Positions 15,854-23,861 of a DNA stretch of 64,000 bases are shown in pieces. Each line of letters opens with the position of its first letter. Position 1 is the first letter of the stretch. The stretch covers positions 1 through 64,000 of the forward strand of contig JBFWOQ010000010.1 of NCBI GenBank assembly GCA_050250395.1. The letters run 5' to 3'. Source of the stretch: JAGPUQ01 sp050250395 (lineage in GTDB: Bacteria; Pseudomonadota; Gammaproteobacteria; Pseudomonadales; Porticoccaceae). A program made the translations under genes and the position numbers. The notes below the pieces were generated by a model. It was not told where the DNA came from, did not search any database, and saw only the letters and a program-made list of their open reading frames with translations.

Positions 15854-18746
15854 CCCGCTGCCTGGCGCGGCGCAGCAGTTCGCGCTGTTCGGTATCGAAG
15901 GCGCGCTGGCGGCTTTGCCAGTTCGAGGGCGCGGTGACCTTGCTCACCTGCACTGCGGTCACCTTGTACTCGGGGCAGTTGGTGGCCCAGTCGGAGTTGT
16001 CGGTGGTGACCACATTGGCGCCCGAGAAGGGGTGGTGGAAGGTGGTGTAGATCACACCCGGCTGCACCCGCTCGGTGATGCGGGCGCGCAGCACGGTATC
16101 GCCGACACGGCTCTGGATGCCGACCCAGTCGCCCTCGGCGATGCCGCGCTCCTCGGCATCGTGGGGATGGATCTCCAGAATGTCCTCGGAGTGCCAGCTG
16201 CTGTTGGCGGTGCGCCGGGTCTGGGCGCCGACGTTGTACTGGCTGAGGATGCGCCCGGTGGTGAGCAGCAGCGGGAACTTGCGGTTGGCGCGCTCTTCGG
16301 TGGGCACGTATTCGGTCATCACGAACAGGCCCTTGCCGCGCACGAATTCGTCCTCGTGCATGGTAGGCGTGCCCGCGGGCGCCGCGTCGTTGCAGGGCCA
16401 CTGGACGCTGCCCAGGCGGTCGAGCTTGGCGAAACTGACGCCGGCGAAGGTGGGCGTGAGGCTGGCGATCTCGTCCATGATCTCGCTCGGATGCGCGTAG
16501 TTCATGTCCATGCCCAGGGCGCGGGCAAATCCCTGGGTCGCCTCCCAGTCGGCCAGCCCGGCGCGCGGCGGCATCGCCTTGCGCACCCGCGAGATACGGC
16601 GCTCGGCGTTGGTGAAGGTGCCGTCTTTCTCCAGAAAGGAAGCCCCGGGCAGAAATACATGGGCGAACTTGGCGGTCTCGTTCAGGAACAGGTCCTGCAC
16701 GATCAGGCATTCCAGCGCCGACAGCGCGGCTTCGACGTGGTGGGTATTGGGATCGGACTGGGCGACGTCCTCGCCCTGGCAATAGAGCCCCTTGAAGTCG
16801 CCGTCGATGGCGGCATCGAACATGTTGGGGATGCGCAGGCCGGGCTCGTCGTCCAGCTTGACGCTCCAGCGAGTCTCGAAACTGGCGCGGGTGGCGGCGT
16901 CGGAAATATGCCGGTAACCGGGCAACTCGTGGGGAAAGGAGCCCATGTCGCAGGAGCCCTGCACATTGTTCTGGCCCCGCAGCGGGTTCACCCCCACGCC
17001 GTCGCGACCGATGTTGCCGGTGGCCATGGCGAGGTTGGCGATGCCCATCACGGTGGTCGAACCCTGGCTGTGCTCGGTCACTCCCAGGCCGTAATAGATG
17101 GCGGCATTGCCCGCCGTCGCATAGAGCCGGGCGGCGGCGCGCAGGTCGGCGGCCGGAATGCCGGTGACGGACTCGGTCGCCTCGGGCGAGTGCCGTGGGT
17201 CGCTGACGAAACTGCGCCAGGCCGCATAGGCAGGCTGCTCGCAGCGCGCGGCGATGAAGGCGCGATCCTCCAGCCCCTCGGTCACCACCACATGGGCCAT
17301 GGCATTGATGAAGGCGACATTGGTGCCGGGCCGCACCGGCAGGTAGTGGGTGGCCTTGATGTGGGGCGAATCCACCAAGTCGATGCGGCGCGGGTCCACC
17401 ACGATCAGTTTCGCGCCCTCGCGCAGGCGGCGCTTGAGCCGCGAGGCGAACACCGGATGCGCGTCGGTGGGGTTGGCGCCCATCACCAGGATGACGTCGG
17501 CCCGAGCCACGGAGGCAAAGGTCTGGGTGCCGGCGGACTCGCCCAGGGTGGTCTTGAGCCCATAGCCGGTGGGCGAGTGGCAGACGCGCGCGCAGGTATC
17601 GACATTGTTGTTGCCGAAGCCGGCCCGCACCAGCTTCTGGACCAGATAGACCTCTTCGTTGGTGCAGCGCGAGGAGGTGATGGCGCCGATGCTGTTGCGG
17701 CCGTATTTTTCCTGGATCGCGCGCAGTCTGGCGGCGGCGAACCGAAAGGCCTCGTCCCAGGATACGGCGTGCCAGGGCTGGTCGATGCGTTCACGCACCA
17801 TGGGGGTGGTGATGCGGTCGGCGTGGGTGGCATAGCCGAACGCGAAACGGCCCTTGACGCAGGCATGACCCTCGTTGGCCTGGCCGTCCTTCCAGGGCGC
17901 CATGTTGACCACGGTGGTGCCGCGCATCTCGGCCTTGAAGCCGCAGCCGACGCCGCAGTAGGCGCAGGTGGTGGTGACGCTGTGCTCGGGCTGGCCGAAC
18001 TCGATCACCCGGTTTTCGATCAGGGTCGCGGTGGGGCAGACGTTCACGCAGGCGCCGCAGGACACGCACTCGGAATCGATGAACGGCTGGTCCTGGCTGG
18101 CGCTCACCCGGGACGCGAAGCCGCGGCCGTCGATGGTAAGCGCGAAGGTGCCCTGGGTCTCCTCGCAGGCGCGCACGCAGCGGGAGCAGACGATGCATTT
18201 GGCGGGATCGAAGGTGAAATAGGGGTTCGAGGTGTCTTTCTCGGCGTCCAGATGATTGGCGCCGGCGTAGCCGTAACGCACCGCGCGCAGGCCCACTTCC
18301 CCGGCGGTGTCCTGCAACTCGCAGTTGCCGTTGGCGGCGCAGGTGAGGCAGTCGAGCGGGTGATCGGAGATATAGAGCTCCATCACATTGCGGCGCAGGC
18401 GGGCGACATCGTCGGTCTGGGTGGTGACCACCATGCCGTCCTCGACCGGGGTGGTACAGGACGCCGGATAGCCCTTGCGACCTTCGATCGCGACCATGCA
18501 CATGCGGCAGGAACCGAACGCCTGGAGCGAATCCGTCGCGCACAGCTTGGGTATCTTGATGCCCAACTCGGCGGCGGCGCGCAGCACCGAGGTGCCGGCC
18601 GGAACGGCGACTTCGCGGCCGTCGATCAGCAGAGTGACCGTCGCTTCGCTCGGGCTGGGCGGCGTGCCGTAGTCGCGCTCGGCCTGGTCATGCCGGGGAT
18701 CGTAGTACTGGGGTTCGCAGCCCTTCGCTGGATGGTGCTGGAGCAT
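15828..18746 (-). CDS. fdsA: NAD-dependent formate dehydrogenase, molybdopterin alpha subunit
   Basis: Catalytic subunit that oxidises formate to CO2 at a bis-MGD molybdenum centre in the cytoplasm. In 972 residues it has an N-terminal [2Fe-2S] ferredoxin domain (CATDS, GSCRMCMVAI), a His/Cys cluster site (HPLDCLTCAANGNCELQ) and a double 4Fe-4S module (CIVCSRCVRAC, CVSCGACVNVCP). The molybdopterin oxidoreductase core begins at CAYCGVGC. The metal ligand is cysteine, in RVCHSPTGYGLK near residue 388, so no selenocysteine is used. The C-terminal dinucleotide-binding domain ends near VQVSKVTAPSNWQ. A GGGAGG ribosome site sits in the 15-base gap after fdsB. Confidence 0.97.
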   Translation of the reverse strand: MLQHHPAKGCEPQYYDPRHDQAERDYGTPPSPSEATVTLLIDGREVAVPAGTSVLRAAAELGIKIPKLCATDSLQAFGSCRMCMVAIEGRKGYPASCTTPVEDGMVVTTQTDDVARLRRNVMELYISDHPLDCLTCAANGNCELQDTAGEVGLRAVRYGYAGANHLDAEKDTSNPYFTFDPAKCIVCSRCVRACEETQGTFALTIDGRGFASRVSASQDQPFIDSECVSCGACVNVCPTATLIENRVIEFGQPEHSVTTTCAYCGVGCGFKAEMRGTTVVNMAPWKDGQANEGHACVKGRFAFGYATHADRITTPMVRERIDQPWHAVSWDEAFRFAAARLRAIQEKYGRNSIGAITSSRCTNEEVYLVQKLVRAGFGNNNVDTCARVCHSPTGYGLKTTLGESAGTQTFASVARADVILVMGANPTDAHPVFASRLKRRLREGAKLIVVDPRRIDLVDSPHIKATHYLPVRPGTNVAFINAMAHVVVTEGLEDRAFIAARCEQPAYAAWRSFVSDPRHSPEATESVTGIPAADLRAAARLYATAGNAAIYYGLGVTEHSQGSTTVMGIANLAMATGNIGRDGVGVNPLRGQNNVQGSCDMGSFPHELPGYRHISDAATRASFETRWSVKLDDEPGLRIPNMFDAAIDGDFKGLYCQGEDVAQSDPNTHHVEAALSALECLIVQDLFLNETAKFAHVFLPGASFLEKDGTFTNAERRISRVRKAMPPRAGLADWEATQGFARALGMDMNYAHPSEIMDEIASLTPTFAGVSFAKLDRLGSVQWPCNDAAPAGTPTMHEDEFVRGKGLFVMTEYVPTEERANRKFPLLLTTGRILSQYNVGAQTRRTANSSWHSEDILEIHPHDAEERGIAEGDWVGIQSRVGDTVLRARITERVQPGVIYTTFHHPFSGANVVTTDNSDWATNCPEYKVTAVQVSKVTAPSNWQSRQRAFDTEQRELLRRARQRDETPSPAG

Positions 18747-18761
18747 ATTCGCCTCCCGGGG

Positions 18762-20294
18762 TCAGGCCCCGAAATCCTCCGGAAATTTTTCCACGGCGCT
18801 GCGCACCGGCATCGGCGTGAGTCCGCCCATGGCACAGAGTGAACCGTACTCCATGGTGTCGCACAGTTCTTTCAGCAGCAGCAGATTGTCGGCACGATCG
18901 GTGTCGGCGCGGATGCGGTCGATGACCTCGACGCCGCGCACCGAGCCGATGCGGCAGGGCGTGCACTTGCCGCAGGATTCGGCGGCGCAGAATTCCATCG
19001 CGAAGCGCGCCTGCTCCGCCATGTCGACGCTGTCGTCGAACACCACCACGCCGCCGTGGCCGAGCATGGCGCGCCGGGCGGCAAAGGCTTCGTAGTCGAG
19101 GGGCAGGTCGAGTTCGTCGGCGCCGAGATAAGCCCCGAGCGGCCCGCCCACCTGCACCGCGCGTACTGGCCGGCCGCTGGCGGTGCCGCCACCGAAATCT
19201 TCGATCAGCGTGCGCAGACTCATCCCGAACGGCAACTCCACGACGCCGCCGTGCTTGATATTGCCGGCCAGTTGCATCGGCAAGGTGCCGAGCGAACGGC
19301 CACAGCCCAGGGCGCGATACCAGTCGGCGCCACGCGCGAGGATTGCCGCCGCGCTGGCCAGGGTCAGCACATTGTTGATGACGGTCGGTTTGCCGAACAG
19401 GCCCGCAATCGCGGGCAGCGGCGGCTTGGCGCGCACCAGCCCGCGGCGGCCTTCGAGGCTTTCCAGCAGCGAAGTCTCCTCGCCGCAGATATAGGCGCCG
19501 GCACCGAGGCGGGCTTCGAGTTCGAAGGCGCGACCGCTGCCGCACACATCCGGGCCCAGATAACCGTCCTCGCGGGCCAGCGCGATGGCGGCGCGCAGCA
19601 CGGCGAAGGCGCGCGGGTACTCCGAGCGCACATAGACATAGCCCCGGGTGGCGCCCACCGCGAGCCCGGCGATGGTCATGCCTTCAATGAGCTGAAGCGG
19701 ATCCGCCTCCAGCAACAGGCGATCGGCGAAGGTGCCGGAATCGCCTTCATCGGCGTTGCAGACGATGTACTTCCGATCCGCCGCCGCATCCAGCACCGTC
19801 TGCCACTTGATGCCGGCGGGAAAGGCCGCGCCACCCCGACCCCGCAGCCCGGAGGTCTTGATGGCATCGACGATCTGCTGATTGCTCAGCGTCAGCGCCC
19901 GGTCGAGCCCGGCGAAGCCGCCGGTGCCGCGGTAGTCGGCGATGCTCAGCGGGTCGATGACGCCGGCGCGGGCGAAGTTGATTCGGGTTTGCTTGTGCAG
20001 ATAGGGAATCTGTTCGGTTGGACCCAGTGCCAGCGGATGTTCGCCCCCGGCGAGCAGGTCGCGGTCGAACAGCTCGGCGACATCGGCGACGGTCACCGGC
20101 CCGTAGGCAATGCGCCCGGTGGCGGTTTCGATTTCGATCAGGGGTTCGAGCCAGAACAGGCCACGGGAGCCATTGCGCACCAGGTCGATGTCGAGGCCGC
20201 GGGCGCGAGCCTGCTCCACGAGGGCGGCGGCGACCTGGTCGGCGCCCAGGGCACAGGCGGTGCTGTCGCCGGGAACAAACACGCGCACGCTCAT
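18762..20294 (-). CDS. fdsB: NAD-dependent formate dehydrogenase, FMN/NADH-binding beta subunit
   Basis: NuoF-like subunit that passes electrons from the iron-sulfur chain through FMN to NAD+. The 510-residue protein carries an N-terminal thioredoxin-like extension of about 110 residues. The flavin and nucleotide site follows (GLRGRGGAAFPAGIKW, CNADEGDSGTF, ICGEETSLLESLEGRRG), then the 4Fe-4S motif ESCGKCTPCRIG near residue 440. The ATG at 20294 overlaps the fdsG stop by four bases, which fixes the start; the frame is open upstream inside fdsG. Confidence 0.96.
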   Translation of the reverse strand: MSVRVFVPGDSTACALGADQVAAALVEQARARGLDIDLVRNGSRGLFWLEPLIEIETATGRIAYGPVTVADVAELFDRDLLAGGEHPLALGPTEQIPYLHKQTRINFARAGVIDPLSIADYRGTGGFAGLDRALTLSNQQIVDAIKTSGLRGRGGAAFPAGIKWQTVLDAAADRKYIVCNADEGDSGTFADRLLLEADPLQLIEGMTIAGLAVGATRGYVYVRSEYPRAFAVLRAAIALAREDGYLGPDVCGSGRAFELEARLGAGAYICGEETSLLESLEGRRGLVRAKPPLPAIAGLFGKPTVINNVLTLASAAAILARGADWYRALGCGRSLGTLPMQLAGNIKHGGVVELPFGMSLRTLIEDFGGGTASGRPVRAVQVGGPLGAYLGADELDLPLDYEAFAARRAMLGHGGVVVFDDSVDMAEQARFAMEFCAAESCGKCTPCRIGSVRGVEVIDRIRADTDRADNLLLLKELCDTMEYGSLCAMGGLTPMPVRSAVEKFPEDFGA

Positions 20295-20764
20295 GAATTC
20301 ACCCCGAGCCTGGCGAGCAGGTTGTCGAAGGACTGGGGCGAAACCCGCGCATGGAGCTGATCGTCGACCTGTATCGAGGGTCCGCAGGCGCAGTTGCCGA
20401 GACAATAGACGGGTTCCAGAGTCACCTTGCCGTCCGCCGTGGTGGCGCCGAAATCGATACCCAGACGCTGCTTCACATGGGCTTCAAGCACCCGGGCGCC
20501 CACGGCCTGGCAGGCTTCGGCACGGCACAGCTGAACCACATGCTCGCCCGCGGGAGAGGTGCGGAAATGGTGGTAAAAACTGATGACGCCATGGACCTCG
20601 GCGCGTGACAGGTTGAGCGCGGCAGCGACGGCCGGCACCGCTGTCGCCGGCACATGACCCAGTTCGTGCTGGATTTCATGGAGGATCGGCAGCAGGGCCC
20701 CGGGCAGGTGCCGCAGCCGGTCGAGTATGCCGGCAACCCGGGGGTCGACCGTATCAGCGTCCAT
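20291..20764 (-). CDS. fdsG: NAD-dependent formate dehydrogenase, gamma subunit
   Basis: NuoE-like [2Fe-2S] subunit of the soluble formate dehydrogenase, 157 residues. Cluster ligands are visible as LCRAEACQ and VYCLGNCACGP; the thioredoxin-like fold begins at VHGVISFYHHF. The frame also has an in-frame TTG one codon earlier (20767), but the ATG at 20764 is the better start, with GAGGAAG just upstream. First gene of fdsG-fdsB-fdsA-fdhD-fdsD. Confidence 0.95.
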   Translation of the reverse strand: MDADTVDPRVAGILDRLRHLPGALLPILHEIQHELGHVPATAVPAVAAALNLSRAEVHGVISFYHHFRTSPAGEHVVQLCRAEACQAVGARVLEAHVKQRLGIDFGATTADGKVTLEPVYCLGNCACGPSIQVDDQLHARVSPQSFDNLLARLGVNS

Positions 20765-20945
20765 CAAGCTTCCTCACGCAAGACGTCCCTCACAAAAAAA
20801 ACCCCGCACAAAAAAGTCCCCCAACAAAACGCGCAACACCGTGAAAAAATTGGCTATTCAACGCCACCGGCCGTGCTTGGCGCGGCGCTGGCCGGGTCGC
20901 GATGATAAACCATGCCCCCCGTCAAGTCTGCCGGACGCGGGCCGG
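20765..20945 (-). promoter_or_regulatory. Leader/promoter region of the fds operon with T-tracts
   Basis: The 181 bases between msrB and fdsG must hold the fds promoter. Read in the fds direction they contain TTGACG (a good -35) without a matching -10 at 16-18 bases. Further on are three T-runs (six, six and eight Ts) separated by GC-rich bases, the last about 30 bases before fdsG. These tracts are unusual in such GC-rich DNA and would lie in the leader of an upstream-initiated transcript. No regulator gene is adjacent. Confidence 0.35.
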
Positions 20946-21503
20946 TCAGGGCGATACCGGCGGCGTTTTCAAGCCGTCTTCCGGCACGAAGACCAGTGCG
21001 GCGGAGTTCATGCAGTAGCGCAATCCCGTGGGCGGCGGCCCGTCCTCGAACACATGCCCCAGATGTTCGCCGCATTTCGACAATACCTCGGTGCGGCGCA
21101 GACCCCAGGCCCAGTCGGGCTTCAGCACCACATTCCCCGATTCCAGCACATCGCGAAAACTGGGCCAGCCGGTCCCGGAATCGTATTTGTCGCGGGAATG
21201 GAACACGGGCAGCCGGCAACCGGCGGTGATGTAGGTGCCGACCTGCTTGTTGTCATTGAGCGCACCGGTGAACGGGCGCTCGGTCGCGCCGCGCCACAGC
21301 ACGTCGTATTGTTCCGGCGTCAGCAACTGTTTCCACACGGGCTTGGGAATGGTCTCCAGGTGTTCGCCCGTCGCGATCAGCTCGCGTGCCCGCGCCACCG
21401 TCACGGCGGACTCCGTGCTCCAGGCGACCCGCCCGGCGATCAACCCACCCACCACCAGCACCGCGACCGTCGCGCCCGCCAGTACCCGCAATTTCTTGTT
21501 CAT
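20946..21503 (-). CDS. msrB: Exported or membrane-anchored methionine-R-sulfoxide reductase
   Basis: Repairs oxidised methionine in envelope proteins. The 185-residue protein begins with a membrane segment (LRVLAGATVAVLVVGGLIAG), so the domain faces the periplasm. The MsrB core is clear: LLTPEQYDVLWRGATERPFT, DSGTGWPSF, CGEHLGHVFEDGP and the catalytic cysteine in LRYCMNSAAL. The zinc-binding CxxC pairs of many MsrBs are absent (the first site reads ITAGCR), placing it in the zinc-free class. The start at 21503 was picked because it begins directly at the signal/anchor. Divergent from the beta-keto acid cleavage enzyme gene. Confidence 0.92.
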   Translation of the reverse strand: MNKKLRVLAGATVAVLVVGGLIAGRVAWSTESAVTVARARELIATGEHLETIPKPVWKQLLTPEQYDVLWRGATERPFTGALNDNKQVGTYITAGCRLPVFHSRDKYDSGTGWPSFRDVLESGNVVLKPDWAWGLRRTEVLSKCGEHLGHVFEDGPPPTGLRYCMNSAALVFVPEDGLKTPPVSP

Positions 21504-21625
21504 GCTTCGATGCTCCCACGCTATCGCTGGTCTTGAGACGCCGGGAATGGATACCGGTTCCGGCACTGGTCCCGACTGTGATTGAATAGGCCTCACCCAA
21601 AACCAATAAATAAGAGGCAAGGCCC

Positions 21626-22519
21626 ATGGCGCGCAAAAAAGTCTGGATCGAAGTGGCGTTGAACGGCGCCTGGCCCCGCGCCCTGCAACCCAATATCCCG
21701 GTCACCGCTGCCGAAATCATCGACGAGGGAGTGGCTTGCGTGAAAGCGGGGGCCGCCATCGTCCACGCCCATACGCTCGATCCGGTCAGCGGCCGCCAGA
21801 ATACGGATCCCGACAACTGTCAGGCCTTCATCGCAGGTATCCAGCGTCAGGTGGACGCCATCGTCTACCCGACTGCCGTGGGCTTGCCGATGCCCGACGA
21901 TGCCGCCCTGCGCTGTGCCACTACCGACGAGCTGACCCGGCGCGGCGCGCTGGAATGGGGCGTGCTCGACCCCGGCTCCTGCAACTTTTCCACCCGCGAG
22001 AGCGCGGCCAATCTGTTCGGCAGCGACGGCGATGTCTATATCAACGGGCCGCGCGTGCTGCGCGCCAGCGCCGAACGCGCGGCCCAAAACGGCTGGCGCC
22101 CCGCCTATGCCTGTTACGAGCCGGGTTTCATCCGTGAAGGCGCCAAGCTGTACCGCGATATCCCGAGCCTCAAAACCCCGGTGTTCCGTTTCATGCTGTC
22201 GAGCGGTTTCACGTTCTGCTTTCCGCCCCGCGACTGGGCGGTGGAAGCGCTGGCCAAACTGATGGCGGAGGAAGCTCCGGGCGCACCCTGGATGGTGGCG
22301 GGGCTGCATGTGGATCTGATCCCGCTGATTCCCGCCATCGTGGCGCTGGGCGGCCATGTGCGGGTGGGGCTGGAAGACGCGCCCTTCCACTGCCCGCGGC
22401 GCAACCCCGAGCTGGTTGCCGAAGCGGCAGCCGCGATTCGTGCCGCGGGAGCGGAACCGGCCAGCGCCGCTGCCGTGCGCGCCATTCTGGCGAAGGCCGA
22501 CAGCGCGCGGGCGGGCTAG
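21626..22519 (+). CDS. Beta-keto acid cleavage enzyme (BKACE, DUF849)
   Basis: Zinc-dependent enzyme that condenses a beta-keto acid with acetyl-CoA and splits it to acetoacetate and a CoA ester; the founding member acts on 3-keto-5-aminohexanoate. The 297-residue protein shows KVWIEVALNGAWPRALQPNI, the first metal pair in AAIVHAHTLDP, and a second His in MVAGLHVDLIPL near residue 230. VRVGLEDAPF, with the catalytic Glu, closes the barrel. It stands alone without a lysine-degradation cluster, so the substrate is unknown. Confidence 0.9.
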   Translation: MARKKVWIEVALNGAWPRALQPNIPVTAAEIIDEGVACVKAGAAIVHAHTLDPVSGRQNTDPDNCQAFIAGIQRQVDAIVYPTAVGLPMPDDAALRCATTDELTRRGALEWGVLDPGSCNFSTRESAANLFGSDGDVYINGPRVLRASAERAAQNGWRPAYACYEPGFIREGAKLYRDIPSLKTPVFRFMLSSGFTFCFPPRDWAVEALAKLMAEEAPGAPWMVAGLHVDLIPLIPAIVALGGHVRVGLEDAPFHCPRRNPELVAEAAAAIRAAGAEPASAAAVRAILAKADSARAG

Positions 22520-22617
22520 CCCGGATATTTCACGAGAATTGGGCCGGCACAGCCTTATCAGTCTTGAAACCCGTATAAAATCAGGGTGCGAACAAGATCT
22601 TGTGGGGGACTGTCTCG

Positions 22618-23713
22618 ATGCCAAAATGTACCGCTGATCAGATGGATTCTGGGCGTCCAGGACGCCGGGTGATCGAGGCCGAATTCGCCGGTCGCGCGCT
22701 CGGTTCCGACGGCGGGCCGATGCTCCTGCGCCGGGCGCATCGCAGGATCGGGCTCTCCGAGGCTGTGGCGAACGCGCTGCACGACCCGCGTGATCCAGGC
22801 CTGATCGAGCACGCACCGCGCGACCTGGCCGCCCAGCGGCTCTACGGTCTGTGCCGCGGTTGCGAGGATCCGCGACCATACGGCATTGCGCCAGGACCCG
22901 CCGATGCAAACGGCAGTCGGCACTGGCGAGAACCTGGGCAGCAGCCCGGCCCTGTGCCGCATGGAGGGTCGCGCCGACGCGGTGGCATTCAACCGGGTGC
23001 TGGTCGAACAATTCATCGCCAGCCATCCGGCGCCGCCTGAGGCGCTGGTGCTGGATGTCGATGCCGCCGATATCCCCCTGCATGGCGACCGGAAGGACAC
23101 GCAATGTCACGCCTTCAACGACAACTTCGGTTATTTGCCGCCGTATGTCCATGCGCGTCTGGCCCTGTTGGCCTGTGCGCCGCGCAAAAGCCGGATCGAC
23201 GGCGCGAAGCGCGCTGCCGTGATCCCGCTCCTGGCTGTCCGGCTGCGTGAAGCGTGGCCCGATGTGCGGATCATCGTCCGGGGCGATTCCGGCTTCTGCC
23301 GGCAGCGGTTGATTCGCCGGTGTGAAGGAAACCGGGTGGGCTACGTCATCGGGGTGGCGAGGAGTGTCGGGTTGCACCGGATAGTTGCGGGCTCGGAGGA
23401 GGAGATGGTCGCGCGCCATGCGGGATCGGGCCTCAAGCCGCACCGGATCAAGGCGACCCAGCTCGACCTGTTTGGCGCCCGCGCTTCCAGCTCCAGGTTC
23501 CTCGCCCACTGGCTGCGCGTGCGGAGCGAAGGGCTGGCCCATACCTTGATGTGGCGCCTGAGCGCGATGGCGCTCTCAGGCACCGAGCTAGCGCGCACGA
23601 GCGCTGCGACGATCCGCGTAAAACGCTTCAAGATTGCCGCGGTGGCGATTCGCAATACCCGGCGCGCTGCGTTCGGTGCACCTTGGCTCGCAGCAACGGC
23701 GCCGCGGTCGTGA
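22618..23713 (+). pseudogene. Degenerate IS1380-type transposase
   Basis: Remnant of a DDE transposase. The first part (22618 to about 22870) reads RALGSDGGPMLLRRAHRRIG and ends at YGLCRGCED. The next conserved segment, DHTALRQDPPMQTAVGTGEN, continues in another frame, so a frameshift lies near 22866-22886. ALVLDVDAADIPLHG and IVRGDSGFCR keep the first two catalytic acids. After residue 12 of the segment following GVARSVGL, the sequence jumps to HRIKATQLDLFGARASS, a position near the C-terminus of the family. Perhaps 80-100 residues around the third catalytic Glu are therefore missing or altered. I could not identify terminal inverted repeats. It cannot encode an active enzyme. Confidence 0.85.
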
Positions 23714-23861
23714 CCGTGCGAATGGTGGCAACAGGCCCTGGCTCGGGGCCCCTGCCGTGCACCGATCCCGCGCAAACGCTCGAACCGGTCTGGGCATTTT
23801 CCACGGACGACATCGCGATGCCCCCTAACAACAAGAGCTCCGATCGGCAGACTGCCTTCGC

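Noticed and set aside
17570..17600. Possible selenocysteine site in fdsA
   Set aside because: The metal ligand codon is Cys (RVCHSPT) and no in-frame TGA occurs.
15753..18842. 1029-codon plus-strand frame opposite fdsA
   Set aside because: Shadow of fdsA, whose cluster and molybdenum motifs are unmistakable.
22560..22617. Left inverted repeat of the IS1380 remnant
   Set aside because: I could not find a matching inverted copy downstream of 23713, so the element's ends stay undefined.
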